Origin: an uncultured Brevinema sp.
GTDB lineage: Bacteria > Spirochaetota > Brevinematia > Brevinematales > Brevinemataceae
Reading direction: 5' to 3'
DNA length: 35,946 bases
Assembly: GCA_947038195.1 (NCBI GenBank)
Contig: CAMQVI010000012.1
Coordinates: 1 to 35,946 of the forward strand
The number at the start of each line of letters is the position of its first letter. Position 1 is the stretch's first letter. Positions 1 through 8,560 of the stretch are shown here, piece after piece. A model generated the notes under the pieces. It did no database searches and was not told the DNA's origin. It saw nothing but the letters and a program-made list of their open reading frames with translations. A program made the position numbers and the translations under genes.

Positions 1-1041
1 TGCTAAAGTGTCTTCGCTGTCTTCTCCAAGTAAGTCTTCATCTTCTATTTCTACTATATCGTAAGTGAGAGGTTTAGAATCGTCTACTACCCCAAAATCT
101 GAAGCTTTTTCAAGCATCATTTGAGCTTTATTAGATTCGTATAAATTGTTACCATTTTCAATATCTTTAATAAGACTACCAATATGACTGTCTGTAGGAT
201 CTTCCATATGATGATTTTCATCTTTAACACTAGAGCCGTATAATAGATAAAGACACGCAAAAGCTCCTAAAAGAAACAGTATCGCTATAATAATAATAAG
301 ATAAGAGACATGAAACTCTTGTCCTATATAATAAATCACCTTTCCTAAGGCTGGTATATTAAACACAATTCCTAAATCGGACGTCATAGTGTGTTGGTAG
401 ACACCATATTTTAAAGCAATAATAGAAGCTAACTCTGCATTAATAGTTTCTGTATCTCCTAAAACAAGTACAGGAGCTTGATTGTTAATAATCCGCACAT
501 AATAAGAAGGAATATTAAGACCTTCAAAAGCTACACTTGAAGAAAATTCGGTAATTATATACCCATCTTCTCCAAGTATATAAGGGTTGTTATAACGAGA
601 TACCCCAACTAGTGTGCTTTTATCTAAAAAGTAAAAAGAAAATTTTTCCGCAGTATTATTACCCCAAAAAAGAAGAGATTCAGAAATATTTTCATTGATA
701 TCTTGTTCTTGAGTAGACAACAAAATAGTACCTTTACTATCTGTGAGTCTTATGTTTTGCAAGCCACTAATTGAGGCATCAGAAAAATCTTCCTTTGTTA
801 GTGCTTTTCTTGTGAAAATTTCTGCTATATTTGCTGGGTTTGCGAAAGATTGGAATCTTGAAACAAGAAAATCTATATTACTTTTCAATATTTTTTCTTG
901 TTTCAAGATTTTCTGGGCGTAAGTACGCTCTCTTGATTTTGAAACAAGACCAGATTGTTGAAAAGTCATGATCACTAAGGCGCCAAAAAATAAAAAGAAT
1001 AGAACGGCTCCTAAGCCATACCCTAATCTCTTGTTAACCAT
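1..1041 (-). CDS. Two-TM membrane protein with an extracytoplasmic domain (C-terminus beyond window)
   Basis: An open frame runs from ATG at 1041 to the window edge without a stop (347 codons seen). An AGGAG ribosome site lies 5 bases upstream. The N-terminus has a positive MVNKR stretch and a hydrophobic helix at about residues 10-27. About 210 soluble, presumably periplasmic residues follow. A second strongly hydrophobic segment of Ile/Leu lies near residues 246-268. After it comes an acidic cytoplasmic tail with many Asp/Glu, still open at the edge. The TM-sensor-TM layout resembles Cache-type receptors, but I see no signature residues and no output domain within the window. It follows nifJ on the same strand, separated by a strong terminator, so it is probably transcribed separately. 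Function is not recognised. Confidence 0.85.
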   Translation of the reverse strand, partial: MVNKRLGYGLGAVLFFLFFGALVIMTFQQSGLVSKSRERTYAQKILKQEKILKSNIDFLVSRFQSFANPANIAEIFTRKALTKEDFSDASISGLQNIRLTDSKGTILLSTQEQDINENISESLLFWGNNTAEKFSFYFLDKSTLVGVSRYNNPYILGEDGYIITEFSSSVAFEGLNIPSYYVRIINNQAPVLVLGDTETINAELASIIALKYGVYQHTMTSDLGIVFNIPALGKVIYYIGQEFHVSYLIIIIAILFLLGAFACLYLLYGSSVKDENHHMEDPTDSHIGSLIKDIENGNNLYESNKAQMMLEKASDFGVVDDSKPLTYDIVEIEDEDLLGEDSEDTLA

Positions 1042-1116
1042 ATAATCTCCTAATTAAATTATAATTAGCATAATATTATAACCCATAATATTAAAACAAT
1101 CCAGTATTTCAAAGTA

Positions 1117-1170
1117 TTTTTTACAATAAAAAACACCCTTAATCTTAAGGGTGTTTTTTATTGTAAAAAA
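1117..1170 (-). terminator. Terminator of nifJ, 26-bp perfect inverted repeat
   Basis: Arms 1117-1142 and 1145-1170 are perfectly complementary with a 2-base centre. The GC-rich core (AAGGGTG/CACCCTT) is flanked by A and T runs, so it has terminator character on both strands. It lies 9 bases past the nifJ stop. Confidence 0.9.
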
Positions 1171-1178
1171 TTTGATAA

Positions 1179-4100
1179 TTAGTTTGAAAAATCCATATCA
1201 GCTAAACGCTTATAATGTTTATAAAGTCCTTTAGCTTGCTTTTCAGCTTGATCAAAAAGACTTTTAGCACGCTCTGGAAAAGATCTTCCTAGTGCACTAA
1301 AACGAACTTCATGATTGATAAATTGTTGGAATAATTCAAAGTTAGGCTCTTTGGAGTCTAGTATAAATGGATTTTTACCTTCAGCTTCAAGAGAAGGGTT
1401 GTATCTCCATAAATGCCAATATCCAGAATCTACAGCTAATTTTTCTTCAGATTGAGCATTGGTCAATCCACCTTTTAATCCGTGAGCAATACAAGGAGAA
1501 TAAGCAATGATTAAAGAAGGACCAGGGTAAGCTTCTGCTTCTTGCATGACTTTAAGAGTATGGGCTTTATTAGATCCCATAGAAATTTGAGCAACATAAA
1601 CGTGTCCATAAGTAGACATCATTAGTCCAAGATTTTTCTTACGAGTACTTTTACCAGCATGAGCAAATTGTGCTTGTGCTCCTAAAGGAGTGGATTTGGA
1701 AGATTGTCCACCAGTATTAGAGTAAACCTCTGTATCAAGTACTAAAACGTTAACATTTTCAGAGTTAGCTAAAACGTGATCTAAACCACCGAAACCAATA
1801 TCATAAGCCCAACCATCTCCACCAAATAACCAAGTAGAAGGTTTGATAAAGTAATCTTGTAAATCTTTCATTTTTTTAGCTAAAGGAGAAGTTTCAGATT
1901 GAAGAGCTGTTACAACATTGTCAGTCAACTCCCTTGATTGTTCATTTTCATCTTTTTGGTCTAACCAAGTTTGGAATGGGGTTGGGTTGGAGAGAGCTTT
2001 CTGAGTAAGAGCTTCTTCTACAAAACCAATCAATCTTTCTCTTAGTTTTTTACGAGCAATATGCATACCATAACCAAATTCAGCATTATCTTCAAAGAGG
2101 GAATTTGCCCAAGAAGGACCATTTCCCTCGTGATTAGGTGTATAAGGTGTAGAAGGTGAAGATCCACCAAAAATAGATGTACAACCAGTAGTATTAGCAA
2201 TCATCATTCTATCACCAAATAATTGGGTAACAAGTTTAATATAAGGAGTTTCACCACACCCAGGACAAGCTGCATGGAATTCGAAAAGAGGTTGTTCAAA
2301 TTGCACGCCTTTTGCATTACCTTTTCCAAAAGGATTTTTAGGTTTACAATTAGCAAATAACCAGTCAAAATTAACTTGTTCTTCTTTTTGAGTATTAATA
2401 TCTTCCATAACAAGGGCTTTTTTACCACCTTTACCAGGACATACATCTACACAGGCAACACAACCGGTACAATCTGCCACAGAAACAGCAATTTTATACT
2501 GTAAACCTTCTGTACCAGTAGCAACTAAAGTGCCCATTTCAGGCATAGAAGTTTTTTCTGTTTCGTTAATTAAGAACGGTCGAATAACAGCATGAGGACA
2601 AACAAAGGCACATTGGTTACATTGGATACAATTTTCTTCTAGCCATTCTGGAACAATATCAGAAATATAGCGTTTTTCGTATCTCGTAGAACCAGAAGTC
2701 ATAGTGCCATCAACAAATTCTCCAGCAAAAGTACTTACAGGTAAACCTTCCCCTTCTAATTGATTGACAGGGATAGCGATACTTTGAATGAAAGCAGGAG
2801 CATCTTGTATAATAGATAGTTCAAAATCTCCTTCTGCTTTTTTCCATTCAGGTTTGACTTCTACTTTTTGAAGTTTATCAGCACCACTATCAATAGCTTT
2901 ATAGTTCATTTCTACGATAGCATCGCCTTTACGTCCATAAGATTTTTTAGCACTTTCTTTCATAAGACGAATTGCTTCTTCATAAGGCATAACATCAGAA
3001 AGTTTAAAGAAAGCAGCTTGGAGAATAGTATTAGATTGACGCATACCAATTTCACGAGCGACAGCATTAGCATTGATAATATAGAAATTAATATTATGGT
3101 CTGCAAAATAACGTTTCATGAAATTAGGAAGTTGTTCTTGAGCTTCTTCTACTGTCCAAGAGGTGTTCAATAAGAAAGTCCCATTATCACGAAGTCCTTT
3201 TACCATATTATATTTATAAACATAAGTAGGTAAAGAACAGCTCACAAAATTAGGAGTTTCGATAAGGTAAGGTAAGTCTACAGAAGATTTACCAAAGCGT
3301 AGATTGGAAATGGTGAAACCACCACTTTTTTTAGAATCATAATCAAAATATGCCTGAATATTAAGGTCAGTATTATCTCCAATAATGGAAATAGAGTTTT
3401 TATTAGCACCAACTGTACCATCAGCTCCTAGACCATAGAATTTACATTCGATAATATCAGAGGCAACTGCATCAATTTCTTCAGCAACAGGGAGAGATTT
3501 AAAGGTTACGTCATCTATAATACCAATAGTAAAGTCATTTTTAGGTTCACTTTGTTTGAGGTTGTTAAATACTGCGTTCATTTGTCCAGGAGAAGTGTTT
3601 TTAGAAGAAAGTCCATAACGTCCACCAACAATGATAGGAGCGTTTTTATCATTTTTATAAGCTTCAACAACATCTAAATAGAGAGGTTCACCAGCAGAGC
3701 CTAATTCTTTACAACGATCTAAAATAGCAATAGCTTTTACGGAAGAAGGGATAGCTTTAATGAGATGTTTGGATGGGAAGGGTCTAAAGAGATGTACTGC
3801 CAAAGCTCCTACTTTTTCTCCTCTCTTAAGAAGAGCGTCTACGGTAGCTTTAGCGGTAATAATACCAGATCCCATAGCCACAATCACTCTATCAGCATCT
3901 GGAGCACCATAGTATTCTGTAGTAGATAACTTTCTACCTGTAACTTTAGACACTTCATCCATGGTAGCCTGTACTGTATCTGCTAAATTTTCATAATAAG
4001 GATTTCTTGCTTCAAAAGCTTGAAAATAAATATCAGGTGTTTGAGCGGATCCTCTTGTTACTGGTTTATTACAACTTAATGCTCTGTCTCTAAATTCTTG

Positions 4101-4700
4101 CACTTTATTAAAATCAACTAATTTTTCAAACTCTTCATTTTCAAGAACTTCAATTTTTTGAATTTCGTGGGATGTTCTAAATCCATCAAAGAAATGTAAG
4201 AAAGGAACTCTTGTTTTAATAGAAACAAGGTGAGCCACTATAGCATAATCATGTGCTTCTTGCACACTATTAGATGCTACCATAGCAAAACCTGTCTGTC
4301 TACAAGCCATTACATCACTATGATCTCCATAGATGGAAAGAGCATGTGTAGCAATAGTACGAGCAGAAACGTGGAAAACAGTCGTTAATAATTCTCCAGC
4401 AATTTTATACATATTGGGAATCATTAGTAGCAGTCCTTGGGACGCTGTAAAGGTAGTCGTTAAAGCACCAGCTTGTAAAGAGCCGTGTAATGCACCTGCA
4501 GCACCACCTTCAGATTGTAATTCAGATACAATAACTGTATCTCCAAATATATTCTTTTTCCCTTGCACAGACCAAATATCACATTGGTCAGCCATAGGTG
4601 TAGATGGAGTAATAGGGTAAATAGCTGCTACTTCACTAAAAGCATAAGCTACATAGGCCGCAGCCTTATTTCCGTCCATCGTCATTATTTTCTTTGCCAT
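1179..4700 (-). CDS. nifJ: Pyruvate:ferredoxin (flavodoxin) oxidoreductase
   Basis: This is a single-chain, 1173-residue PFOR, the usual length. It oxidatively decarboxylates pyruvate to acetyl-CoA and CO2 and reduces ferredoxin or flavodoxin, which is central to anaerobic pyruvate metabolism. The N-terminal thiamine-diphosphate pyrimidine domain contains the family motif YPITPSTPMAD (near residue 30). Two 4Fe-4S ferredoxin clusters follow: CIQCNQC...CP at about residue 691 and CTGCVAC...CP at about 744. The C-terminal ThDP-binding domain has CPGCGE at about 812 (cysteines of the third cluster), GDGWAYD at about 961 and NTGGQSSKSTP further on. The start has an AGGAG ribosome site 8 bases upstream. 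It is monocistronic, with its own upstream region and terminator. The enzyme is oxygen-sensitive in most organisms, so an anaerobic or microaerophilic host is inferred. Confidence 0.98.
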   Translation of the reverse strand: MAKKIMTMDGNKAAAYVAYAFSEVAAIYPITPSTPMADQCDIWSVQGKKNIFGDTVIVSELQSEGGAAGALHGSLQAGALTTTFTASQGLLLMIPNMYKIAGELLTTVFHVSARTIATHALSIYGDHSDVMACRQTGFAMVASNSVQEAHDYAIVAHLVSIKTRVPFLHFFDGFRTSHEIQKIEVLENEEFEKLVDFNKVQEFRDRALSCNKPVTRGSAQTPDIYFQAFEARNPYYENLADTVQATMDEVSKVTGRKLSTTEYYGAPDADRVIVAMGSGIITAKATVDALLKRGEKVGALAVHLFRPFPSKHLIKAIPSSVKAIAILDRCKELGSAGEPLYLDVVEAYKNDKNAPIIVGGRYGLSSKNTSPGQMNAVFNNLKQSEPKNDFTIGIIDDVTFKSLPVAEEIDAVASDIIECKFYGLGADGTVGANKNSISIIGDNTDLNIQAYFDYDSKKSGGFTISNLRFGKSSVDLPYLIETPNFVSCSLPTYVYKYNMVKGLRDNGTFLLNTSWTVEEAQEQLPNFMKRYFADHNINFYIINANAVAREIGMRQSNTILQAAFFKLSDVMPYEEAIRLMKESAKKSYGRKGDAIVEMNYKAIDSGADKLQKVEVKPEWKKAEGDFELSIIQDAPAFIQSIAIPVNQLEGEGLPVSTFAGEFVDGTMTSGSTRYEKRYISDIVPEWLEENCIQCNQCAFVCPHAVIRPFLINETEKTSMPEMGTLVATGTEGLQYKIAVSVADCTGCVACVDVCPGKGGKKALVMEDINTQKEEQVNFDWLFANCKPKNPFGKGNAKGVQFEQPLFEFHAACPGCGETPYIKLVTQLFGDRMMIANTTGCTSIFGGSSPSTPYTPNHEGNGPSWANSLFEDNAEFGYGMHIARKKLRERLIGFVEEALTQKALSNPTPFQTWLDQKDENEQSRELTDNVVTALQSETSPLAKKMKDLQDYFIKPSTWLFGGDGWAYDIGFGGLDHVLANSENVNVLVLDTEVYSNTGGQSSKSTPLGAQAQFAHAGKSTRKKNLGLMMSTYGHVYVAQISMGSNKAHTLKVMQEAEAYPGPSLIIAYSPCIAHGLKGGLTNAQSEEKLAVDSGYWHLWRYNPSLEAEGKNPFILDSKEPNFELFQQFINHEVRFSALGRSFPERAKSLFDQAEKQAKGLYKHYKRLADMDFSN

Positions 4701-4801
4701 TGCAAAACTCCTAATAACAAAATTTTTTGATTAAATTTATATTTTTATTGAAATCACTTGATTCTTTATGCTATTATATAAACATAGGTCTTAATATATA
4801 A

Positions 4802-4820
4802 TATAGTATATCATACTATA
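4802..4820. repeat. Short inverted repeat in the nifJ upstream region
   Basis: TATAGTAT and ATACTATA (8 bp each, 3-base centre) lie about 100 bases upstream of nifJ. They are just upstream of a possible minus-strand -10 box TATAAT at 4773-4778. This could be an operator or simply AT-rich noise. The 168-base nifJ-recR gap holds nothing else clear. Confidence 0.35.
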
Positions 4821-4868
4821 AAAGAAAAGCAAATATAATTTTATCTGTTTTCTGAAAAAGACATTTTA

Positions 4869-5474
4869 TCACTCTTTTAAGGATTCTCTTGATCGAAAAG
4901 CCTCCATTAAGCTTTTCTTTCCTGCATAATGAATTTGTGTTCCCACAGAAATACCCCTCGCCAAGACACTGATAATCACATCACTATCTTCAAATAATTC
5001 TTTTAAATACATAGTGGTAACATCAGCTTCCGTTGTCGCCCCTAAGGCGACAATCATCTCTTTGATTTCTTCGGTTTTGACTTTTTCTTTTAAATGCTCA
5101 AAAGGAAGGTCAGAAATAGTCTTACCTTCTAAGGGGGATATCACACCTCCTAAGACAAAATACCTTCCATTGAAAGCTCCTGCCTCTTCTATATCAATAA
5201 CATCTAAATTTTGTTCTACTAAACAAAGAATTTCTTGATTTCTCCTAGAGTCCTCACAAAATTGACATTTTTGACCCTCATTAGAGGAAAAATATCCACA
5301 GTCTGGGCATACTCCAATATGATTTGAAAAATCAGATAATACTCCCCCTAACTCTTTAGCGTATTGCATCCCCGTACCAGCAAACCATACAGCTAACTTT
5401 TCAGCGCTTTTAGGCCCAATACTGGGAATACGACTAAGGGTCTTAGAAAGTTTTTTAATAGATTCTGGTAACAC
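4869..5474 (-). CDS. recR: Recombination mediator protein RecR
   Basis: At 201 residues it has the standard RecR length. It acts with RecF/RecO to load RecA on gapped DNA. A helix-hairpin-helix region (about residues 10-30) is followed by the zinc finger with cysteines at 56, 59, 70 and 73 and the Toprim domain (about 81-175, with the conserved FVLGGVISPLEG). The start codon is GTG (5472-5474); an AGAGGA ribosome site about 5 bases upstream fixes it. It is the last gene of dnaX-ebfC-recR, an order conserved across many bacteria, and starts 24 bases after ebfC. No clear hairpin terminator follows it. Confidence 0.97.
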   Translation of the reverse strand: MLPESIKKLSKTLSRIPSIGPKSAEKLAVWFAGTGMQYAKELGGVLSDFSNHIGVCPDCGYFSSNEGQKCQFCEDSRRNQEILCLVEQNLDVIDIEEAGAFNGRYFVLGGVISPLEGKTISDLPFEHLKEKVKTEEIKEMIVALGATTEADVTTMYLKELFEDSDVIISVLARGISVGTQIHYAGKKSLMEAFRSRESLKE

Positions 5475-5498
5475 TATTTCCTCTTAACTTGAATTGAC

Positions 5499-5801
5499 TT
5501 ATTTCCCTTGTAACATATTAGCTACAGGAGAATTTTTGTAGTTTTTCTTCTGCCAAGATTCTAATTCTTTAGAAGCATTTTTCATTACTTCTTTAATATG
5601 TTTTGCAAGTTCATCTTTAGATAATTTCATAGCATCATCAGAAAACTCTATGTGTTTTAATGATTTTTCACCATCAAGCGTTACTTTGACATAATCTTTT
5701 TTGGAAGTAGCCTTAATACGCATCTCTTCTAATTGCTTTTTATACGAATTCATTTCCTCACGCATTTTCATCATGTTTTTTACATTGTCAAAAGGTCCCA
5801 T
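5499..5801 (-). CDS. ebfC: Nucleoid-associated protein, YbaB/EbfC family
   Basis: The protein has 100 residues, typical for the family. It opens with a Met-rich coiled helix (residues 5-35, MMKMREEMNSYKKQLEEM) followed by the small beta sheet and helix of the YbaB fold. Family members bind DNA as tweezer-like dimers. Position between dnaX and recR is the classical context. ATG at 5801 has AGGAG 8 bases upstream. Gap to dnaX is 19 bases, so it is cotranscribed. Confidence 0.95.
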   Translation of the reverse strand: MGPFDNVKNMMKMREEMNSYKKQLEEMRIKATSKKDYVKVTLDGEKSLKHIEFSDDAMKLSKDELAKHIKEVMKNASKELESWQKKNYKNSPVANMLQGK

Positions 5802-5820
5802 TTAAGACTCCTTATATAAA

Positions 5821-7326
5821 TTATGGTATTTCAAATAAATTTTTTATAGTATCTTCTACCGTATCTCCAGATATTACCTGATTTGATTTAGGTTTAGGTG
5901 TAATAGGCAACGGAGCCTCTCTGGGAGCTACTATTTTTTCTCCATCTGTTTCCATATTAGCTTCTAATATAGCGTTTATAGGGGTAGGTTTTTCCACTTC
6001 TTTTTTTGTGTTATCAAGCTCTTCTAAGGAAGCCTTGACAACTACTGTTTTTTCAGGACGTTCCGCTTTGATTTGCCTACGTTCTTCCAGTTTAGCTCCA
6101 AAAACCCCAAGATTACCAACGTCTTGTTTTGAAGTTTGTGCTGTGATAGTTGTTTTTTGGGTGATATTAGTTGTGGTAGCTGTATTATTCCTACCAATAA
6201 CTTTGAAAATATCTTGTCTTAATTCTGAAAGAGAAATTCTATTTTTATAATCAAACATTTTAAATAGAGTGCTTTCTATCCAAAAACGCTCTGCTGTTTC
6301 TTTCCGGAGAATATCACATAGCTCTAAGCTCAAATTTAACAGATTCAGAACATCTTGTTCTTCAAAAGGATCAAATAAGTCTCGTAACTCTTCATATTTT
6401 TCTTCACTCATGTCAAGAAGAGGGTGTTTTGCTGGAAGTTTTTTGAGAAGCAATCCTTGCCTTAAAAAAGCTGTAAGATTTTCCCCAAAGGACTTACCAT
6501 CACCAGCCTCCATTAAAAAAGTATTAAACTGTTCCAAAATTTGAACAATATCTTGCTCAGCAATCCCTTGTATTATTTTTTCAAAATAAATAGCCTCCGG
6601 CAATCCCAGCACTTCTCTTGTAGCTTTTAAGGTGAGATTCCCTTCGGAGTACAAAATCACTTGATCCAAAATCGTTTGAGAATCCCTCATAGAACCATCG
6701 CCAGCTTTGGCTATTTCTTCTAGTGCTGTGTTTTCATGTGTGTAGCCTTCTGCCTCTAAAATAGTACTAAGTCTATCAATTATAGTTTTAAGAGGAATTC
6801 TTTTTAATAAATAATGTTGACATCGAGATCTTATCGTGGGTAAAACTTTGTTTGCCTCCGTAGTGGCAAGCATGAAAATAACATGCCTAGGCGGCTCTTC
6901 CAAAACCTTTAATAAAGCATTAGAAGCTTCTTTGGTAAGCATGTGTACTTCGTCTATAATAAAGACTTTGTATTTTAAAGATAGAGGCGTGTAGATAGTA
7001 TTATCTCTAATTTCTCTAATTTGCTCTATCCCTCTATTGGAAGCACCGTCTATTTCTCTTACGTCTAAAGACTGCCCCAAGGTAATCTCTTGACAAGCCG
7101 TACACTTTCCACAGACATTGGGGCTTTCTGCACAATTTAATAGTTTAGCTAAAATACGAGCAGTACTTGTTTTCCCTACCCCTCTAGGGCCAGAAAACAA
7201 ATAAGCATGCGGTACTTTACCACTATTAATAGCATTGCTTAGAGCTATTGTAACATGCTCCTGACCTACTACTTGAGAAAAATCTTGAGGCCGCCACTTA
7301 CGGGCAGTCACTTGATATTGCGACAT
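5821..7326 (-). CDS. dnaX: DNA polymerase III subunit gamma/tau
   Basis: This is the clamp-loader ATPase of the replicative polymerase. I start it at ATG 7326 (MSQYQVTARKWRP, matching the family N-terminus), with GAGGAT just upstream, rather than at an upstream TTG; this gives 501 residues. Walker A GPRGVGKT is at 46-53, the zinc-binding cysteines at 65, 72, 75 and 78, Walker B DEVH at about 125, and the sensor SRC motif near 168. The C-terminal domain is short compared with long tau proteins. An A7 run (6001-6007) sits at codon ~440, just where other bacteria make the short gamma form by frameshifting. It is the first gene of dnaX-ebfC-recR. Confidence 0.97.
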   Translation of the reverse strand: MSQYQVTARKWRPQDFSQVVGQEHVTIALSNAINSGKVPHAYLFSGPRGVGKTSTARILAKLLNCAESPNVCGKCTACQEITLGQSLDVREIDGASNRGIEQIREIRDNTIYTPLSLKYKVFIIDEVHMLTKEASNALLKVLEEPPRHVIFMLATTEANKVLPTIRSRCQHYLLKRIPLKTIIDRLSTILEAEGYTHENTALEEIAKAGDGSMRDSQTILDQVILYSEGNLTLKATREVLGLPEAIYFEKIIQGIAEQDIVQILEQFNTFLMEAGDGKSFGENLTAFLRQGLLLKKLPAKHPLLDMSEEKYEELRDLFDPFEEQDVLNLLNLSLELCDILRKETAERFWIESTLFKMFDYKNRISLSELRQDIFKVIGRNNTATTTNITQKTTITAQTSKQDVGNLGVFGAKLEERRQIKAERPEKTVVVKASLEELDNTKKEVEKPTPINAILEANMETDGEKIVAPREAPLPITPKPKSNQVISGDTVEDTIKNLFEIP

Positions 7327-7358
7327 TTTATCCTCATTCACCAAAATTTAATATATAT

Positions 7359-7388
7359 ATTATACTATTATTTTTATAAAAAACTCAA
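7359..7388 (-). promoter_or_regulatory. Probable promoter of dnaX-ebfC-recR
   Basis: On the minus strand, TTGAGT (7383-7388) and TATAAT (7359-7364) are spaced by 18 bases. The -10 box lies about 33 bases before the dnaX ATG. Confidence 0.6.
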
Positions 7389-7559
7389 GGATTTTGACAT
7401 TTTTACAAATTATTTTCACCATCATATGAGAATAGTGCCACAAAGAAATATGGTTATTTCTCTAATATTGGTGTTATATTTATTTGCGGGATTTTTTGAT
7501 AAATTTGATTTTTAGGTTTAATACAACACCAATATAAACCAATGCTACTACATTCTTAA
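7389..7559. other. Gene-free stretch between dnaX and HU, with an 11-bp inverted repeat
   Basis: No supportable gene lies between the dnaX promoter and the HU terminator. ATATTGGTGTT (7465-7475) and its complement AACACCAATAT (7525-7535) form an 11-bp perfect inverted repeat with a 49-base spacer. A transcript could fold there, but no promoter or terminator clearly belongs to it. Confidence 0.4.
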
Positions 7560-7613
7560 TATAAGAAAAAAATAAAAAGACCTCATATGAGGTCTTTTTA
7601 TTTTTTTCTTATA
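7560..7613 (-). terminator. Terminator of HU gene, 27-bp perfect palindrome overlapping the stop codon
   Basis: Arms 7560-7586 and 7587-7613 are perfectly complementary with no central spacer. The core AAGACCTCAT/ATGAGGTCTT is flanked by A-rich and T-rich runs. The HU stop codon (7609-7611) is inside the right arm. Confidence 0.9.
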
Positions 7614-7893
7614 AACTTTTTTTGAGTTTTCCAGAAATAGAAGCTTTAACACGCTTTTTAGAAGGAATTTGAATTACTTCTCTAGTTTTAGGATTGTGTC
7701 CTGTTCGTGCTTTAGACATTTCAACAGACAATGTTGCCAATCCTGTTAATTCTACCGCTGTTCCTTTTTGTAATGAAGCAACTACCTCACTGACAAACAT
7801 GCGTCCTAATTCTGCACCCTTACTTTTAGGTAAATTCATTTTTGTAGCAACAGCCTCTCCGATAGCTACATAAGTCACTTTAGATGTACTCAT
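7609..7893 (-). CDS. hup: HU/IHF-family DNA-binding protein
   Basis: This 94-residue protein has HU length and fold. The DNA-clasping arm signature is present (ARTGHNPKTREVIQIP, about residues 61-76, with the conserved G-NP tip proline), followed by a basic C-terminus. It is a nucleoid architectural protein that bends DNA as a dimer. ATG at 7893 has a strong GGAGG site 7 bases upstream. It is monocistronic. HU versus IHF cannot be decided from one subunit; HU is more likely for a stand-alone gene. Confidence 0.95.
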   Translation of the reverse strand: MSTSKVTYVAIGEAVATKMNLPKSKGAELGRMFVSEVVASLQKGTAVELTGLATLSVEMSKARTGHNPKTREVIQIPSKKRVKASISGKLKKSL

Positions 7894-8003
7894 TAGTTTC
7901 CTCCAATAATAATGTATTATTTAATTTAATTTATAACTTTACAGATATAGTAACGTACTTTTTTGAAAAAAGCAATCCTTTTTAAAAAGAAAATCCATAT
8001 TTT

Positions 8004-8549
8004 TCAAAATACTTGTCTTTTAAGAATAAAAAAACTGTCTCTTTCTTGAATAAACGATAAACGATAAACGATAAAACTATTTTCTAGACTATCTTTATAT
8101 TTAAATTGTAGAACAGCGCTACCCTTGCTAAAGTCTAAATTCACGAGTTCGTTGTTGTAGATATAACCTTCACAATATTTTGGATTAGGTATTTCCACTT
8201 CATTAAGATGAGCCCATCTTATAAGGGCTTCAATATCTTGATTTACATCAAAAGGTTCTTTTGTATTATTTGTAATCGTTAAAAAAGTATTTAACAGTTC
8301 TAATATATTCTCTATAGAAGTAGGTACAACTGTTATAGAACCTACTTCTATTGTAACCCCCCCTAACTGTTTAATGAGAGGGTACCCTTTGTTTATTTTC
8401 AATAACTCATCTTTAAATACATCAACATTATCATTTAACTCATCTTTAAACACGTCAACACTATCTCTCAACTCATCTTTTAAAGACTCAGCATCAATTA
8501 ATAGCTCATAATCGTATATCATTCTTTGTGACCATCTTATACTTTGCAT
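8004..8549 (-). CDS. Unknown 181-residue protein with internal repeats
   Basis: Not recognised. It begins 11 bases after the adenylate cyclase stop, on the same strand, so it is very probably cotranscribed with it. No signal peptide or membrane helix is visible. An N-terminal acidic helical segment (about residues 24-50) repeats an 11-residue unit, DEL-D-VDVFK, about 2.4 times; this is encoded by a 33-bp DNA repeat (8404-8469 plus part). A mixed alpha/beta domain follows. Near the C-terminus a 7-bp tandem repeat (8051-8075) encodes IVYRLSF. An AAGGG ribosome site precedes ATG 8549. It could modulate the cyclase or respond to cAMP, but that rests on gene order only. Confidence 0.8.
   Translation of the reverse strand: MQSIRWSQRMIYDYELLIDAESLKDELRDSVDVFKDELNDNVDVFKDELLKINKGYPLIKQLGGVTIEVGSITVVPTSIENILELLNTFLTITNNTKEPFDVNQDIEALIRWAHLNEVEIPNPKYCEGYIYNNELVNLDFSKGSAVLQFKYKDSLENSFIVYRLSFIQERDSFFILKRQVF
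8051..8075. repeat. 7-bp tandem repeat inside a gene
   Basis: TAAACGA occurs three times in a row and continues as TAAA (about 3.6 copies) within the 3' end of the 181-residue gene. The unit is not a multiple of three, so copy-number change would alter the last ~15-20 residues. Confidence 0.85.
8404..8481. repeat. 33-bp in-frame tandem repeat
   Basis: Units begin at 8404, 8437 and (partial) 8470, with a few substitutions between them. Each encodes 11 residues of the form DELxDxVDVFK in the 181-residue protein. Being a multiple of three, it changes length without shifting frame. Confidence 0.85.
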
Positions 8550-8560
8550 AACAACCCTTC

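Noticed and set aside
2868-3173. 101-codon plus-strand frame within nifJ
   Set aside because: Antisense to a full-length PFOR with intact motifs; no ribosome site and Phe/Ile/Ser-rich shadow composition.
7255-7515. 86-codon plus-strand frame over the dnaX start and promoter
   Set aside because: Overlaps the dnaX promoter and start, lacks a ribosome site, and is Tyr/Phe/Leu low-complexity.
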